Shown: piece by piece, positions 44,329-52,682 of the stretch
Numbering within the stretch: position 1 is the first letter of the stretch
Layout: the number at the start of each line of letters is the position of its first letter
Origin: an uncultured Nocardioides sp.
GTDB taxonomy: Bacteria > Actinomycetota > Actinomycetes > Propionibacteriales > Nocardioidaceae
Assembly: GCF_947488025.1 (NCBI RefSeq)
Contig: NZ_CANKYS010000012.1
Span: 1-64,000 of the forward strand
Reading direction: 5' to 3'
DNA: 64,000 nucleotides
Program-made: the position numbers and the translations under genes
Notes under the pieces: model-generated
Told to the model about the DNA's origin: nothing
The model's database searches: none
The model's input: only the letters and a program-made list of their open reading frames with translations

Positions 44329-46281
44329 TCACTCTGCGAGCCAGGCAGCCCAGCTGTCGAAGGAGTATGGCCGGCCCAGGAAGTCGGCGACCAGGTCGGC
44401 GGCGTCCTTGCGCCCGCCCATCGCGAGGACCTTGTCGCGGTAGGCCAGCGCGACGTCGGCCGCGAAGAGGTCGTCGGGGTCGAACGCGGAGAACAGGTCC
44501 TTCGCGATGACGAGCGACCACATGTAGGTGTAGTAGCCCGACGAGTAGCCGTCGAGGTGGCCGAACGCGCAGTGCATGTGGGCGCCCTCGAGCGGCGGGA
44601 AGACGGAGTAGCGGCGCTGGAGCTCGTCGCCGTAGGACGTGAGGTCGTCATGGGCCGCGGCGTGGAACCAGTAGGACCGCGCGGCGTACGACATCTGCTG
44701 CACCGCGTAGAGACCCTTGCCGAACTGCTCGGCCCGGCGCATCGCCGCGACCAGGTCGGCAGGGATGGTGTCGCCGGCCTCGTTGCGCGCGAAGGTGGCC
44801 AGCACGTCCGCGTCCCACGCCCACTCCTCGAGCATCTGGCTGGGCGCCTCCACGAAGTCCCACTCGGTGGCGACGCCGGAGAAGCGGGCCCACCGGCCCT
44901 GGCCGGCGAGGACGTGGTGGATGAGGTGGCCGAACTCGTGGAAGAGGGTGACGACCTCGTCGTGCTCCATCAGGCCGCGGTTGAAGTTGCACACCAGGAC
45001 GCCCTCGGGGAGCTGCTCGCCGGCGATGCCCTTGACCATGTCGAACTGGGCGGCGTGCTTGAACTTGCCCTCGCGCGGATGCAGGTCGAGGTGGATCCGC
45101 CCGATCCGGGCGCCGTCGAGGCCGACGTCGTAGCTGGCGACCTCGGGGTGCCAGGTGCCGGCGTCGCCGTGCGGGACGGGGGTCCACTCGAGCCCGAAGA
45201 GCCGGCCGGTGACGTCGAGGAGGCCCTGGCGGACCTGCTCGAAGCCGAAGTAGGTGCGCACGACCTGTCCGTCGACGTCGTACTGCTCGCGCCGGACGAG
45301 CTCGGAGTAGTAGCGCGAGTCGTAGGTGGCGACGGTGTCGGCCGCCGGGTCGTCGACCCGCTTGCGCTCCAGGAGCACGCCGACCTCGTCGGCGGCGCGC
45401 TCCTTGGCCGCCTCGCCCACCCGGTCGATGAAGTCGGCGACCGCCTGGCCGGTGCCGATCATCTTGACCTCGGTGTCGTAGTCGGGCCAGGAGTCGTGGC
45501 CGAGCAGCGACGCGGTCTCGCGGCGCACCGCCAGGAGGTCCTGGAGGACCTGGTCGTTGGCGGGCCACGCGACGTTGTTCTGCGCCAGCGCCAGCTCGTG
45601 ACGGGCCTCGGCGTCGACGGCGAAGGTGATGAAGGGAACGAGGTCCGGGTAGTCCGTGGTGACGGTGACGAGACCGTCCTCGTCGGGCGCGTGGGCGTCG
45701 CGGTAGTCGTCGGGCAGGCCGGCCAGCCGCTCGGGCGTGACCCGGATCGAGCGCACGTCGTCGCGGATGTTGCGACCGAAGTCCTGGGAGAGCTTGACGC
45801 CCCGCTCGCTGAGCTCGCGCAGGCGGTCGCGGGTGGCGTCGTCGCGGTCGACGCCGGCGCGGCGGAAGTCGCGCAACGTGTGCTCGAGGACCCGGCGGCC
45901 GTCGGCGTCGAGATCGGTGAGGTCGGAGGAGGTCGCCAGGCGGTCGAGGACGGCGTAGAGGTCGCGGTCCAGGCCGAGCTCGGTGACGTACTTCTGCACC
46001 TGCTGGCTGAGGTCGTCGGCACGGTCGCGGACGGCGGCGTCGGGGTGCACCTCGGCCCACAGGGCGACGGCCTCGGCGTTGGCGAGGGCGGTCTCGGCCT
46101 TGTTCCACGCGACCAGGACGACGGGGGCGTCGGAGGAACCGGCCTTCACCAGCCCGACCTGCTGCTGCGCCTCCTCGAGCTGGTCGTGGCAACGCTGCGT
46201 CACCCAGTCGAGCCAGTCACCGCCGCCGGGGAGGTCGATGGGGCTGGGCCGGGCGTCGGTCGTGCGGGGTTCGGGAGCCAC
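44329..46281 (-). CDS. M3 family oligopeptidase / peptidyl-dipeptidase
   Basis: A 650-residue cytosolic zinc peptidase that cleaves short peptides (thimet oligopeptidase/Dcp type). The zinc site is FHEFGHLIHH: His448 and His452 as ligands and Glu449 as base, with the third ligand expected in the downstream PSQMLEEWAWD. The C-terminal FHAAAHDDLTSYGDELQRRY and YYTYMWSLVIAKDLF are typical of the family. GTG at 46281 is chosen because TAGGCT lies 7 nt upstream; ATG 46311 would add ten residues. It is divergent from an MFS gene and converges with the SGNH gene. Confidence 0.92.
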   Translation of the reverse strand: MAPEPRTTDARPSPIDLPGGGDWLDWVTQRCHDQLEEAQQQVGLVKAGSSDAPVVLVAWNKAETALANAEAVALWAEVHPDAAVRDRADDLSQQVQKYVTELGLDRDLYAVLDRLATSSDLTDLDADGRRVLEHTLRDFRRAGVDRDDATRDRLRELSERGVKLSQDFGRNIRDDVRSIRVTPERLAGLPDDYRDAHAPDEDGLVTVTTDYPDLVPFITFAVDAEARHELALAQNNVAWPANDQVLQDLLAVRRETASLLGHDSWPDYDTEVKMIGTGQAVADFIDRVGEAAKERAADEVGVLLERKRVDDPAADTVATYDSRYYSELVRREQYDVDGQVVRTYFGFEQVRQGLLDVTGRLFGLEWTPVPHGDAGTWHPEVASYDVGLDGARIGRIHLDLHPREGKFKHAAQFDMVKGIAGEQLPEGVLVCNFNRGLMEHDEVVTLFHEFGHLIHHVLAGQGRWARFSGVATEWDFVEAPSQMLEEWAWDADVLATFARNEAGDTIPADLVAAMRRAEQFGKGLYAVQQMSYAARSYWFHAAAHDDLTSYGDELQRRYSVFPPLEGAHMHCAFGHLDGYSSGYYTYMWSLVIAKDLFSAFDPDDLFAADVALAYRDKVLAMGGRKDAADLVADFLGRPYSFDSWAAWLAE

Positions 46282-46288
46282 GTCGTGG

Positions 46289-46294
46289 AGCCTA
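46289..46294 (-). promoter_or_regulatory. -10 element of M3 peptidase leaderless promoter
   Basis: TAGGCT on the minus strand, 7 nt before GTG 46281. It falls inside the longer frame from ATG 46311, so it decides the start. Confidence 0.6.
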
Positions 46295-46349
46295 CGGGCG
46301 GGGTGGGACATGCTCCACCGGTCCGGACCGCGGCTGGGAGGATGGGCCG

Positions 46350-47561
46350 GTGACCTCGGGGACCACGCAGGACTTCCGCTTCCGCGACATCTGGCTCGTG
46401 GCGTACGGCCCCTCCATCGTCTCCGCGATCGGCCACGGCGCGATGCTGCCGGTGCTGGCGCTGCGGGCGCGCGACCTCGGCGCCGACGTCAGCGTGGCCG
46501 CGGCGATCGTCGCCCTGCTCGGCGTCGGGCAGCTGCTCGCGAGCCTGCCGTCCGGCGCCCTCATCGCCCGGATCGGCGAGCGACGGGCGCTCGTCGGCGC
46601 GGGGCTGGTGGACGCGTGCGCGATGGCGTTCGCGGCGCTCACCGACTCGGTCCTGGGACTGGCGGCCGGGGTGCTGCTCAGCGGGGTGTGCTGGACGCTG
46701 TTCCTCATCGCCCGGCAGGGCTTCATGATCGACGTGGTCCCCGAGACCCACCGGGCGCGGGCGATGTCGCTGCTGGGCGGCTCCTACCGGGTCGGCGTGC
46801 TGGTCGGCCCGCTCATCGGGGCCGGGCTCATCGCGGTCTCGGACCTCACGAGCGTCTTCTGGCTGGGTGCGGCGATGTCGGTGCTCGCCTCCCTGCTCGC
46901 GGCCACGATGCCCGACCTGGGCGAGGAGAAGCGCGCGGCGGCGCGGGCCAGCGGGCATCTGGGCGTGTGGACCGTGATCGCCGCCCACCGCCGCCTGCTG
47001 GCCACGCTGGGCACGGCCGTCGTCATCCTCGGGGCGAGCCGCTCGCTGCGGCTCAGCCTCCTGCCGCTGTGGGCCGACCACGTCGGGCTGTCGGCGTCGA
47101 CGACGTCGCTCATCTTCGCCGGCGCCGCGGCGATCGACGTGGCGTTCATGTGGCCCGGCGGCTGGCTGATGGACACCCGTGGCCGGATGGTCGTCGCCGT
47201 GCCGGTGGTGCTCTCGATGGCGGTGGCCTGCCTGCTCCTCCCGCTCGCCACCAGCGCCGCCTCGGTCGCCCTGGTGATGGCGCTGATCGCGTGCGGCAAC
47301 GGCCTCGGGTCGGGCATCGTGATGACGCTCGGGGCGGATGCGGCACCGGTCGAGGGGAGGTCGCAGTTCCTCGGCGCCTGGCGGCTGTGCGGCGACATCG
47401 GCAACACCGGCGGACCCCTCCTGGTCAGCGCGGTGGCCGCCGTCGCCCCGCTGGCGGTCGCGTGCGTGACCGTCGGCGTGCTCGGACTGGCGGGCGCCGG
47501 CTGGGTGGGCTACTGGACCCGCCGCGTGGACCGGGACCGGGCGGCGCTCAGCCGACGGTGA
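46350..47561 (+). CDS. MFS transporter
   Basis: A 403-residue major facilitator carrier with twelve predicted helices. Motif A-like GALIARIGERRALVGAG follows helix 2; helix 4-5 region holds GSYRVGVLVGPLIGAGLIA. The two six-helix halves are joined by a cytoplasmic loop near EEKRAAARASGHLG. Closest in style to drug or sugar efflux MFS_1 members; substrate is unknown. GTG at 46350 has GAGGAT 6 nt before it. The 3' end overlaps the convergent 47548-48078 gene by 14 nt. Confidence 0.88.
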   Translation: MTSGTTQDFRFRDIWLVAYGPSIVSAIGHGAMLPVLALRARDLGADVSVAAAIVALLGVGQLLASLPSGALIARIGERRALVGAGLVDACAMAFAALTDSVLGLAAGVLLSGVCWTLFLIARQGFMIDVVPETHRARAMSLLGGSYRVGVLVGPLIGAGLIAVSDLTSVFWLGAAMSVLASLLAATMPDLGEEKRAAARASGHLGVWTVIAAHRRLLATLGTAVVILGASRSLRLSLLPLWADHVGLSASTTSLIFAGAAAIDVAFMWPGGWLMDTRGRMVVAVPVVLSMAVACLLLPLATSAASVALVMALIACGNGLGSGIVMTLGADAAPVEGRSQFLGAWRLCGDIGNTGGPLLVSAVAAVAPLAVACVTVGVLGLAGAGWVGYWTRRVDRDRAALSRR

Positions 47562-48078
47562 CCGTCACCTCGTTGGACACGACGTCGGAGTCGGTGTCCA
47601 CGACCCGGAACTCGTTGGGGCCGGTGCGGCTCGTCTGGACGTACGTCGCGAAGGTGCCGCCGCTGACCGACATGGTCACCGGGAAGTCGGACCACGCGCC
47701 GTTCTCCATCCGCTGCACCTGCAGGATCGCGCCCTCGCCGGCCTGGTAGGTGCCGGTCAGGTCGATCTGCTGCATCGGGCTGACCGACTGCTGCGAGGCC
47801 GACAGCGAGATGCCGGTCGCCGGCGCCTCCGAGGTGGGCTCGGCGCCCGCGCTCGGCTCCGTCGCCTCCTCCGGCACGGTCTCGGTGCTGGTCTCGCTCG
47901 GCTTGGGCAGCCGGAAGGTCGCCGAGGCGCTCGGGTCCGCGCTGGCCCCCGTGCTCTCGCCGATGCCGGTGACCTTGACGCCGACGAGGACGGCCAGCCC
48001 GCCCAGCAGGCCGATGGCCACGGCGACGCCGACCAGGGCGACGAGCCCCGTCAGGACGGGGCGGTTCTCGGTGTCCAT
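47548..48078 (-). CDS. Single-pass membrane protein with Ig-like extracellular domain
   Basis: A 176-residue protein. One helix lies at about residues 8-32 (VALVGVAVAIGLLGGLAVLVG), giving a short cytoplasmic N-terminus. A Ser/Thr/Pro/Glu-rich linker follows, then about 90 residues of beta-sandwich-like sequence (ISLSASQQSVSPMQQIDLTG, ILQVQRMENGAWSDF, GPNEFRVVDTDSDVVSNEV) that looks like an Ig-like or SbcC-less sugar-binding module. Function is unknown. The stop overlaps the MFS gene's end by 14 nt on the other strand. Confidence 0.75.
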   Translation of the reverse strand: MDTENRPVLTGLVALVGVAVAIGLLGGLAVLVGVKVTGIGESTGASADPSASATFRLPKPSETSTETVPEEATEPSAGAEPTSEAPATGISLSASQQSVSPMQQIDLTGTYQAGEGAILQVQRMENGAWSDFPVTMSVSGGTFATYVQTSRTGPNEFRVVDTDSDVVSNEVTVTVG

Positions 48079-48204
48079 GTCGGTGTCGGGGGACCTTTCG
48101 CGAGGATGCGGTGACCTCGTCATTGTCCAAGACGGGCGGGTGCCGGGCCAACTGACCCGCCCGGGCGGCGAGCCGGCCACCCCTCGTCGGACAGGATAGG
48201 GGCC

Positions 48205-48993
48205 ATGCAGTCACCGTTGCGACACGGCAGGGCCGCCATCGGCACGACCCTCGCCGGCGGCGCGCTCGCCGCGCTCTCCCAGGCCCCCGAACGCGCCTCC
48301 CGCCTGCTGCGGCACCGCTACCCGACGGTCGCCGTCACCGGCATGACCGGCGTCGGCAAGACCCGCCTGGCCGACCGGCTCTCGAAGCGGGCCAGCGCGG
48401 AGTCGGCGGCCGGACCCGACGTGGGCTCGGCCGTCATGGAGCGCCGTACGCGTCGCAACGCACGGCTGCGCGGCTACCGCTTCCGCGTCGTCCCGGGCGA
48501 GAACGCCGCCACCCGGCTCGGCGCGCTCGACGAGGTCTTCCACGACGAGCCCGTCGACGGGGTGCTGCACGTCGTGGCCTGGGGCCACGCCACCCCCCGC
48601 CGCACGGGCGGCACCACCGGGACGGCGCTCGCCACCCGCGAGGAGCAGCTGGCCGCCGAGCTCGAGGACTGGTCGATCACGGCGCACCGGATCGCGAGCA
48701 TGGCGGTACGCCGCGACCGGCCGACGTGGCTGGTCGTCGCGGTCACCAAGGCCGACCTCTTCGCCGACGACGTCGACGCCGCGGTGCACTACTACTCCCC
48801 CGGCAGCGGTACGCCGTTCGGCGACAAGCTGGACGAGCTGCGTGCGCTCGCCGGCGGCGCCAAGCTCTCCATCGACGTGCTGCCCGTGTGCGCCCGCGGG
48901 GGCGACAAGCGCTCCGCGATGCCCGAGAAGGCGTGCAACGACCTGCTCGGCCGGCTCGAGCTGCGGATGGCGCAGCTCAGCGGCCACGTCTGA
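48205..48993 (+). CDS. P-loop GTPase-like protein
   Basis: A 262-residue protein with a P-loop GMTGVGKT near residues 46-53, a TKAD specificity motif (NKxD type) in VVAVTKADLF, and a beta-alpha fold around them. An N-terminal hydrophobic-Ala helix (GRAAIGTTLAGGALAALSQA) may associate with membrane. The pattern suits small regulatory GTPases; effector and role are unknown. It lies directly upstream of the WXG100-like pair on the same strand, with a 133-bp gap, so a functional link is possible but unproven. Confidence 0.7.
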   Translation: MQSPLRHGRAAIGTTLAGGALAALSQAPERASRLLRHRYPTVAVTGMTGVGKTRLADRLSKRASAESAAGPDVGSAVMERRTRRNARLRGYRFRVVPGENAATRLGALDEVFHDEPVDGVLHVVAWGHATPRRTGGTTGTALATREEQLAAELEDWSITAHRIASMAVRRDRPTWLVVAVTKADLFADDVDAAVHYYSPGSGTPFGDKLDELRALAGGAKLSIDVLPVCARGGDKRSAMPEKACNDLLGRLELRMAQLSGHV

Positions 48994-49126
48994 GCCCGCT
49001 CGCTGCGGGTCGGAGCGGTGCGTCGGGGCGGTGGGTCGGGGCGTGCCGGTCCAGACCGGATGACCGCGTAGTTCACAGTTCCACGACTTCTGGTTTCGAC
49101 GCCGTCCATCGGGGCAGAAGAGCGGG

Positions 49127-49426
49127 ATGAGGCCGATCGCGATCAACCAGCGGGCGCTGCGGGGCGCCAAGGAGGAGCTCGACTCCGCCCGCGAGGACCT
49201 GCGGTCCGCGCTCGGCGACATCGAGCATCCCGCCGACGACTTCCCCTGGCGCGACCTGCTGGTCGAGGGGGTCCGCAGCCTGATGGACGACGCCGAGCAG
49301 GTCGCGAAGAGGTGCCGCACCCTCGCCGGCGCCATCGACGACTCGATCATCGACTTCGACGAGCTCGACTCCATGGTCGGCGAGGCCGCGACGGTCGCCG
49401 CGCAGCTCGACCGGGTGACGCCATGA
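49127..49426 (+). CDS. WXG100-like small helical protein
   Basis: A 99-residue protein, almost wholly helical by composition, with two helices separated near residue 40 (HPADDFPWRDLL). This size and the helix-turn-helix hairpin are typical of WXG100/ESAT-6 type partners, though a strict WxG is absent. Its stop overlaps the ATG of the next gene (ATGA), so the two are made together and probably form a heterodimer. No secretion ATPase is in this window. AGAAGAG lies before the ATG. Confidence 0.55.
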   Translation: MRPIAINQRALRGAKEELDSAREDLRSALGDIEHPADDFPWRDLLVEGVRSLMDDAEQVAKRCRTLAGAIDDSIIDFDELDSMVGEAATVAAQLDRVTP

Positions 49427-50430
49427 CGCGGGTCGCCGTCGACCGGATCGAGACCCAGCAGGACACGCTCCGGTTCGGTGACCCGATCGGCTGCCACTAC
49501 CACTGGCTCGAGCCCGGCAAGGTCGACTCCTACGGCGACTCGGTGCGCCGGATCGCGGGCAAGGTCGAGCTCGCCGTCGACGCCTTCGAGCGCACCGCCA
49601 CGCTGCCGGAGGACGTCTTCGCCGGCGAGGCCGCCGACACGCTGCGCGAGCGGGCCGGCCGCCGCCGGGAGGAGTCGGCGAGCGTCCGCGACGGCCTCCG
49701 CGGCCTCGGCCGGGCGATCAACGCCTACTCCGAGGTCCTGCGGCGTCACCGCGAGGGCCTCGAGCAGCTGCGCGACCTGGCCGTGACCCGGGGCCTCGAG
49801 GTCCGCGACAACCGCATCTGGCCGCCCGTCGAGACGCTGCCCGGTGACGCCACCCAGAAGCAGGCCGACGCGTGGGAGGCCGGCTGGAAGGCCTACCAGG
49901 CGTGCTTCGAGACCAAGCTCGAGCTGCGTGACGCCCGCCGGGCCGCGACCCGCGAGCTCGTCACGGCCCTCGCCGAGCACGCCGGCGTCCACCCCGACCA
50001 GGACCGCGCCGGGCTCGTCCCGGCCGGTGCCCACCAGGTGAGCTTCGGCGAGCTCAGACGCGAGGCCGCCGAGGAGGCGCTCGATGCCGTGCAGGCAGGT
50101 GACACCTCCGAGTCGGCCCGCGGCACCGTCGACGCGCTCAGGCGCCGCGAGCAGACCGCGCTCGGCCGGCTCGAGGAGCTCGTGCTCGCCGAGGCCCCGC
50201 CCGAGGAGATCGCGGCCCAGGCCGCCAAGGTGCAGACGCTGCACCGCGAGCTCACCGACGCGAGGCTCGACCTGCGCGAGGCCGAGGCCGTCGCCGGGCG
50301 CGAGCAGGCGCAGGCCGACCGCGCCGCCCGCGACCTGCAGGACGCCGAGGCGGGACGCCCCCGACTGGTCGTCGAGCGCCCCGACCTGCAGCCCGACCGT
50401 CCGACCGACCTCCGCGACCGCCTCGGCTGA
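49423..50430 (+). CDS. Type VII secretion-like helical protein lacking a toxin domain
   Basis: A 335-residue, Arg/Glu/Ala-rich, almost wholly helical protein. The first 100 residues resemble WXG100/T7SS-substrate N-domains: RFGDP near the start, then a helix ending at DVFAGEAADTLRERAG, where FAG sits in place of WxG. A middle helix pair and a long C-terminal coiled coil (SARGTVDALRRREQTALGRL) finish it. No C-terminal enzymatic domain is visible, so it may be structural, a chaperone, or a truncated toxin. It is translationally coupled to the 99-residue partner. Confidence 0.6.
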   Translation: MTRVAVDRIETQQDTLRFGDPIGCHYHWLEPGKVDSYGDSVRRIAGKVELAVDAFERTATLPEDVFAGEAADTLRERAGRRREESASVRDGLRGLGRAINAYSEVLRRHREGLEQLRDLAVTRGLEVRDNRIWPPVETLPGDATQKQADAWEAGWKAYQACFETKLELRDARRAATRELVTALAEHAGVHPDQDRAGLVPAGAHQVSFGELRREAAEEALDAVQAGDTSESARGTVDALRRREQTALGRLEELVLAEAPPEEIAAQAAKVQTLHRELTDARLDLREAEAVAGREQAQADRAARDLQDAEAGRPRLVVERPDLQPDRPTDLRDRLG

Positions 50431-50441
50431 GGAGGGGTCGG

Positions 50442-51734
50442 CTAGGCGGACGTCGGCCCTGCTGCCCGCCGCTCGCGCTCGGCGACGGCGTGGGCGTCGG
50501 TGCGCGAGTCGTAGGACCAGAAGTCCCGCAGCGCAGCCGCAGTGAGCAACACACCGCCGACGCATGCCACGCCACCGCTGACGATCGCGCCTCGCACCGA
50601 CCACGCGTCCGCCACGAACCCGGCGCGGGCCTCACCGACCATCGGCCCGACCGAGTAGGACAGCATCTCGATGCCGGCCAAGCGCCCGCGCATGGTGTCG
50701 GGGATCGTCTGGTTCCACACCGTCGACCTGAAGACCGCCGACACCATGTCGGCCGCGCCGGACAGCGCCAGGAACAGGCACGCCAGCCAGAACGACGGCA
50801 TCAGCCCGGCCAGCGCGATGCAGGCGCCGTAGAGGCTGGCGGCGATCACGATCGCACGGCCGTGGTGGTGCACCCGGCCGACCCAGCCGCTGAGCGCGGT
50901 CGCGACGAGGGCACCCACCGTCTCGGCCGAGTAGAGCACTCCCAGCAGCTCGGGGCGGTCGAAGACCTCGTGCGCGAGGGCCGGGAACAGCACGACCGGG
51001 ATGGCCAGCATCATCGCCGCGATGTCGACGAGGTAGGTGCCGAGCAGGTCGCGGCGGCGCACCGCGTACGTGAGGCCCTCGTGGATCCCGCGCAGGCTGG
51101 GCGGGGTGGTCTCACCGTCGTGCGGGTAGGGCCGCATCGCCGCGAACAGCAGTGTGGCGACCGAGTAGCCGACCAAGCCGGCGACGAAGCACCAACCGAC
51201 GCCGACGTAGGCCACCAGCAGGCCGCCGACGAGCGGGCCGAGGAGGACGCCGAACTGCATCGCGAAGCTGCTCAACGCGTTGGCGGCGGCGATCTGGTCG
51301 TGCCGCACGGTGCGCGGTTCCAGCGCCTCGCGTGACGGGCGCTGCATCGAGCTCACCGCGGCGTAGAGCGCGGCGATGACGAAGATGAGCCACACCCTCG
51401 GCTGGGCGGAGAAGGCGTTCCAGGCGAAGGCACCCATCAGGGCGACCTGGGCGACCCCGGTGGCGACGAGCAGGCGACGCCGGTCGACGTGGTCGGCCAG
51501 CGCACCGCCGTACAGGCCGAAGACGACGAGCGGTCCGAGCTCGACGAGCCCGACCAGGCCGACCATGAGGTTGGAACCGGTGAGGTCGTAGATCGCGAAC
51601 GGTACGGCGACGTAGGCCACCATGCTGCCGAGGTAGAACACGCTGCCGGCAGTGAAGAGCAGGCGGAAGTCACGCGACTCCCGCAGCGGGGTCACGTCCA
51701 TCCGCATCGCGCGGAACCGGTCGGTCCAGGTCAC
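50442..51734 (-). CDS. MFS transporter (EntS-like efflux type)
   Basis: A 430-residue twelve-helix carrier of the MFS_3/EntS-like type. It starts DVTPLRESRDFRLLFTAGSV, the typical cytoplasmic lead into helix 1; the first helix pair is followed by GGALADHVDRRRLLVATGV (motif A). The helix 4-5 loop reads SREALEPRTVRHDQIAAANA, a hallmark of this branch, and GLTYAVRRRDLLGTYLVDI starts the second half. Siderophore or drug export is typical in the branch; nothing nearby confirms a siderophore. GTG at 51734 is favoured over 51752. Confidence 0.87.
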   Translation of the reverse strand: MTWTDRFRAMRMDVTPLRESRDFRLLFTAGSVFYLGSMVAYVAVPFAIYDLTGSNLMVGLVGLVELGPLVVFGLYGGALADHVDRRRLLVATGVAQVALMGAFAWNAFSAQPRVWLIFVIAALYAAVSSMQRPSREALEPRTVRHDQIAAANALSSFAMQFGVLLGPLVGGLLVAYVGVGWCFVAGLVGYSVATLLFAAMRPYPHDGETTPPSLRGIHEGLTYAVRRRDLLGTYLVDIAAMMLAIPVVLFPALAHEVFDRPELLGVLYSAETVGALVATALSGWVGRVHHHGRAIVIAASLYGACIALAGLMPSFWLACLFLALSGAADMVSAVFRSTVWNQTIPDTMRGRLAGIEMLSYSVGPMVGEARAGFVADAWSVRGAIVSGGVACVGGVLLTAAALRDFWSYDSRTDAHAVAERERRAAGPTSA

Positions 51735-51779
51735 GAGCGCCCAGTCTCCCACCCGCGGCCGGCCTGCGCGCGCGGGTTT

Positions 51780-52682
51780 TCAGGAGGCCCCGCGGACCTC
51801 GATCACCTCGTGTCGCGGCACCGCGCTGTCGCGCACGGCGGAGCAGGTCAGCCGGTGCAGGTCGGCGCCGAGCACCCGGCGTACGACGACGTCGACCTCC
51901 CCGTGACCGACCACCGCGAACCGGGCGGTGGTGAGGTCGTCGGCGACCTGCACGACGCCGGGACGTAGGTCGTCCAGCCCGAGGAGTCCGTGCTCCCTGC
52001 GCAGCGCGACGTCGGCGGCCTGGACGGCCATCGGCAGGTCGGAGCGACCGCGGAAGAACTCGAGGAGCACCTCGCCCCTGGCCGTCGCGGCGGCGACCTC
52101 GTGGGCGGAGTCCGGGTCGAGCCCGCCGTAGTAGAGCCCGCGAGGCAGCACCACGAGGTTCCCGGCGAAGCGGTCGCCACCGACGTGGGAGGTCTCCCAC
52201 ACGGCGGCGGCCTGCGGCCCGTCCGCCAGGGCGGAGGCGACCGGACGCCCGAGCTCGGCGCAGCAGGCGTCGTGGCGCCCGTGGGTGCAGACGGCGAGGA
52301 CCGGGTCACCCTGCGGCTCGAGACCGACGGACCGGCCGGCGCCGAGGGCCGCCAGGTCGACGTCGCGCACGTCGTCGATCCGGTCGAGGTCGGCGCCCTC
52401 GGCCCACGAGGCCGGCCCGGCCGCCCGGGCGGCGACGACGCGGGTCGGCCCGGCGCCGGCGCGGCGGCCCGGCCTGCGGACGAGCAGCACCCGGACCCGG
52501 TGCCGGCGCGCCTGCTCCTGCAGGTGGGCACCGAGGCCGTCGGGCAGCCGGGCGTCGCGCAGCGCGTCCACGCCCCACGGCCCGAGGTGCTCCAGCAGCA
52601 GGAAGCTGCGCACGGTCGAGGCGGTGCCGGCCAGCTCGTCGCCACGGGCCCGACTGGCCGCCGCGCAGCGGAAGGCGGTCAC
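51780..52682 (-). CDS. Sucrase/ferredoxin-like family protein
   Basis: A 300-residue protein of the sucrase/ferredoxin-like family (PF06999), a thioredoxin-like fold often carrying a [2Fe-2S] cluster. The Cys block VCTHGRHDACCAELGRPVA and AVWETSHVGGDRFAGNLVVL are the family core, with a third conserved Cys near residue 6 (FRCAAASRA). The C-terminal domain begins at DLRPGVVQVADDLTTARF. The GTG start overlaps the upstream cupin stop by 4 nt (GTGA). A paralogue is at 54155-54925, flanking the same cluster, so redox partnering with the cupin enzyme is a reasonable inference. Confidence 0.8.
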   Translation of the reverse strand: MTAFRCAAASRARGDELAGTASTVRSFLLLEHLGPWGVDALRDARLPDGLGAHLQEQARRHRVRVLLVRRPGRRAGAGPTRVVAARAAGPASWAEGADLDRIDDVRDVDLAALGAGRSVGLEPQGDPVLAVCTHGRHDACCAELGRPVASALADGPQAAAVWETSHVGGDRFAGNLVVLPRGLYYGGLDPDSAHEVAAATARGEVLLEFFRGRSDLPMAVQAADVALRREHGLLGLDDLRPGVVQVADDLTTARFAVVGHGEVDVVVRRVLGADLHRLTCSAVRDSAVPRHEVIEVRGAS

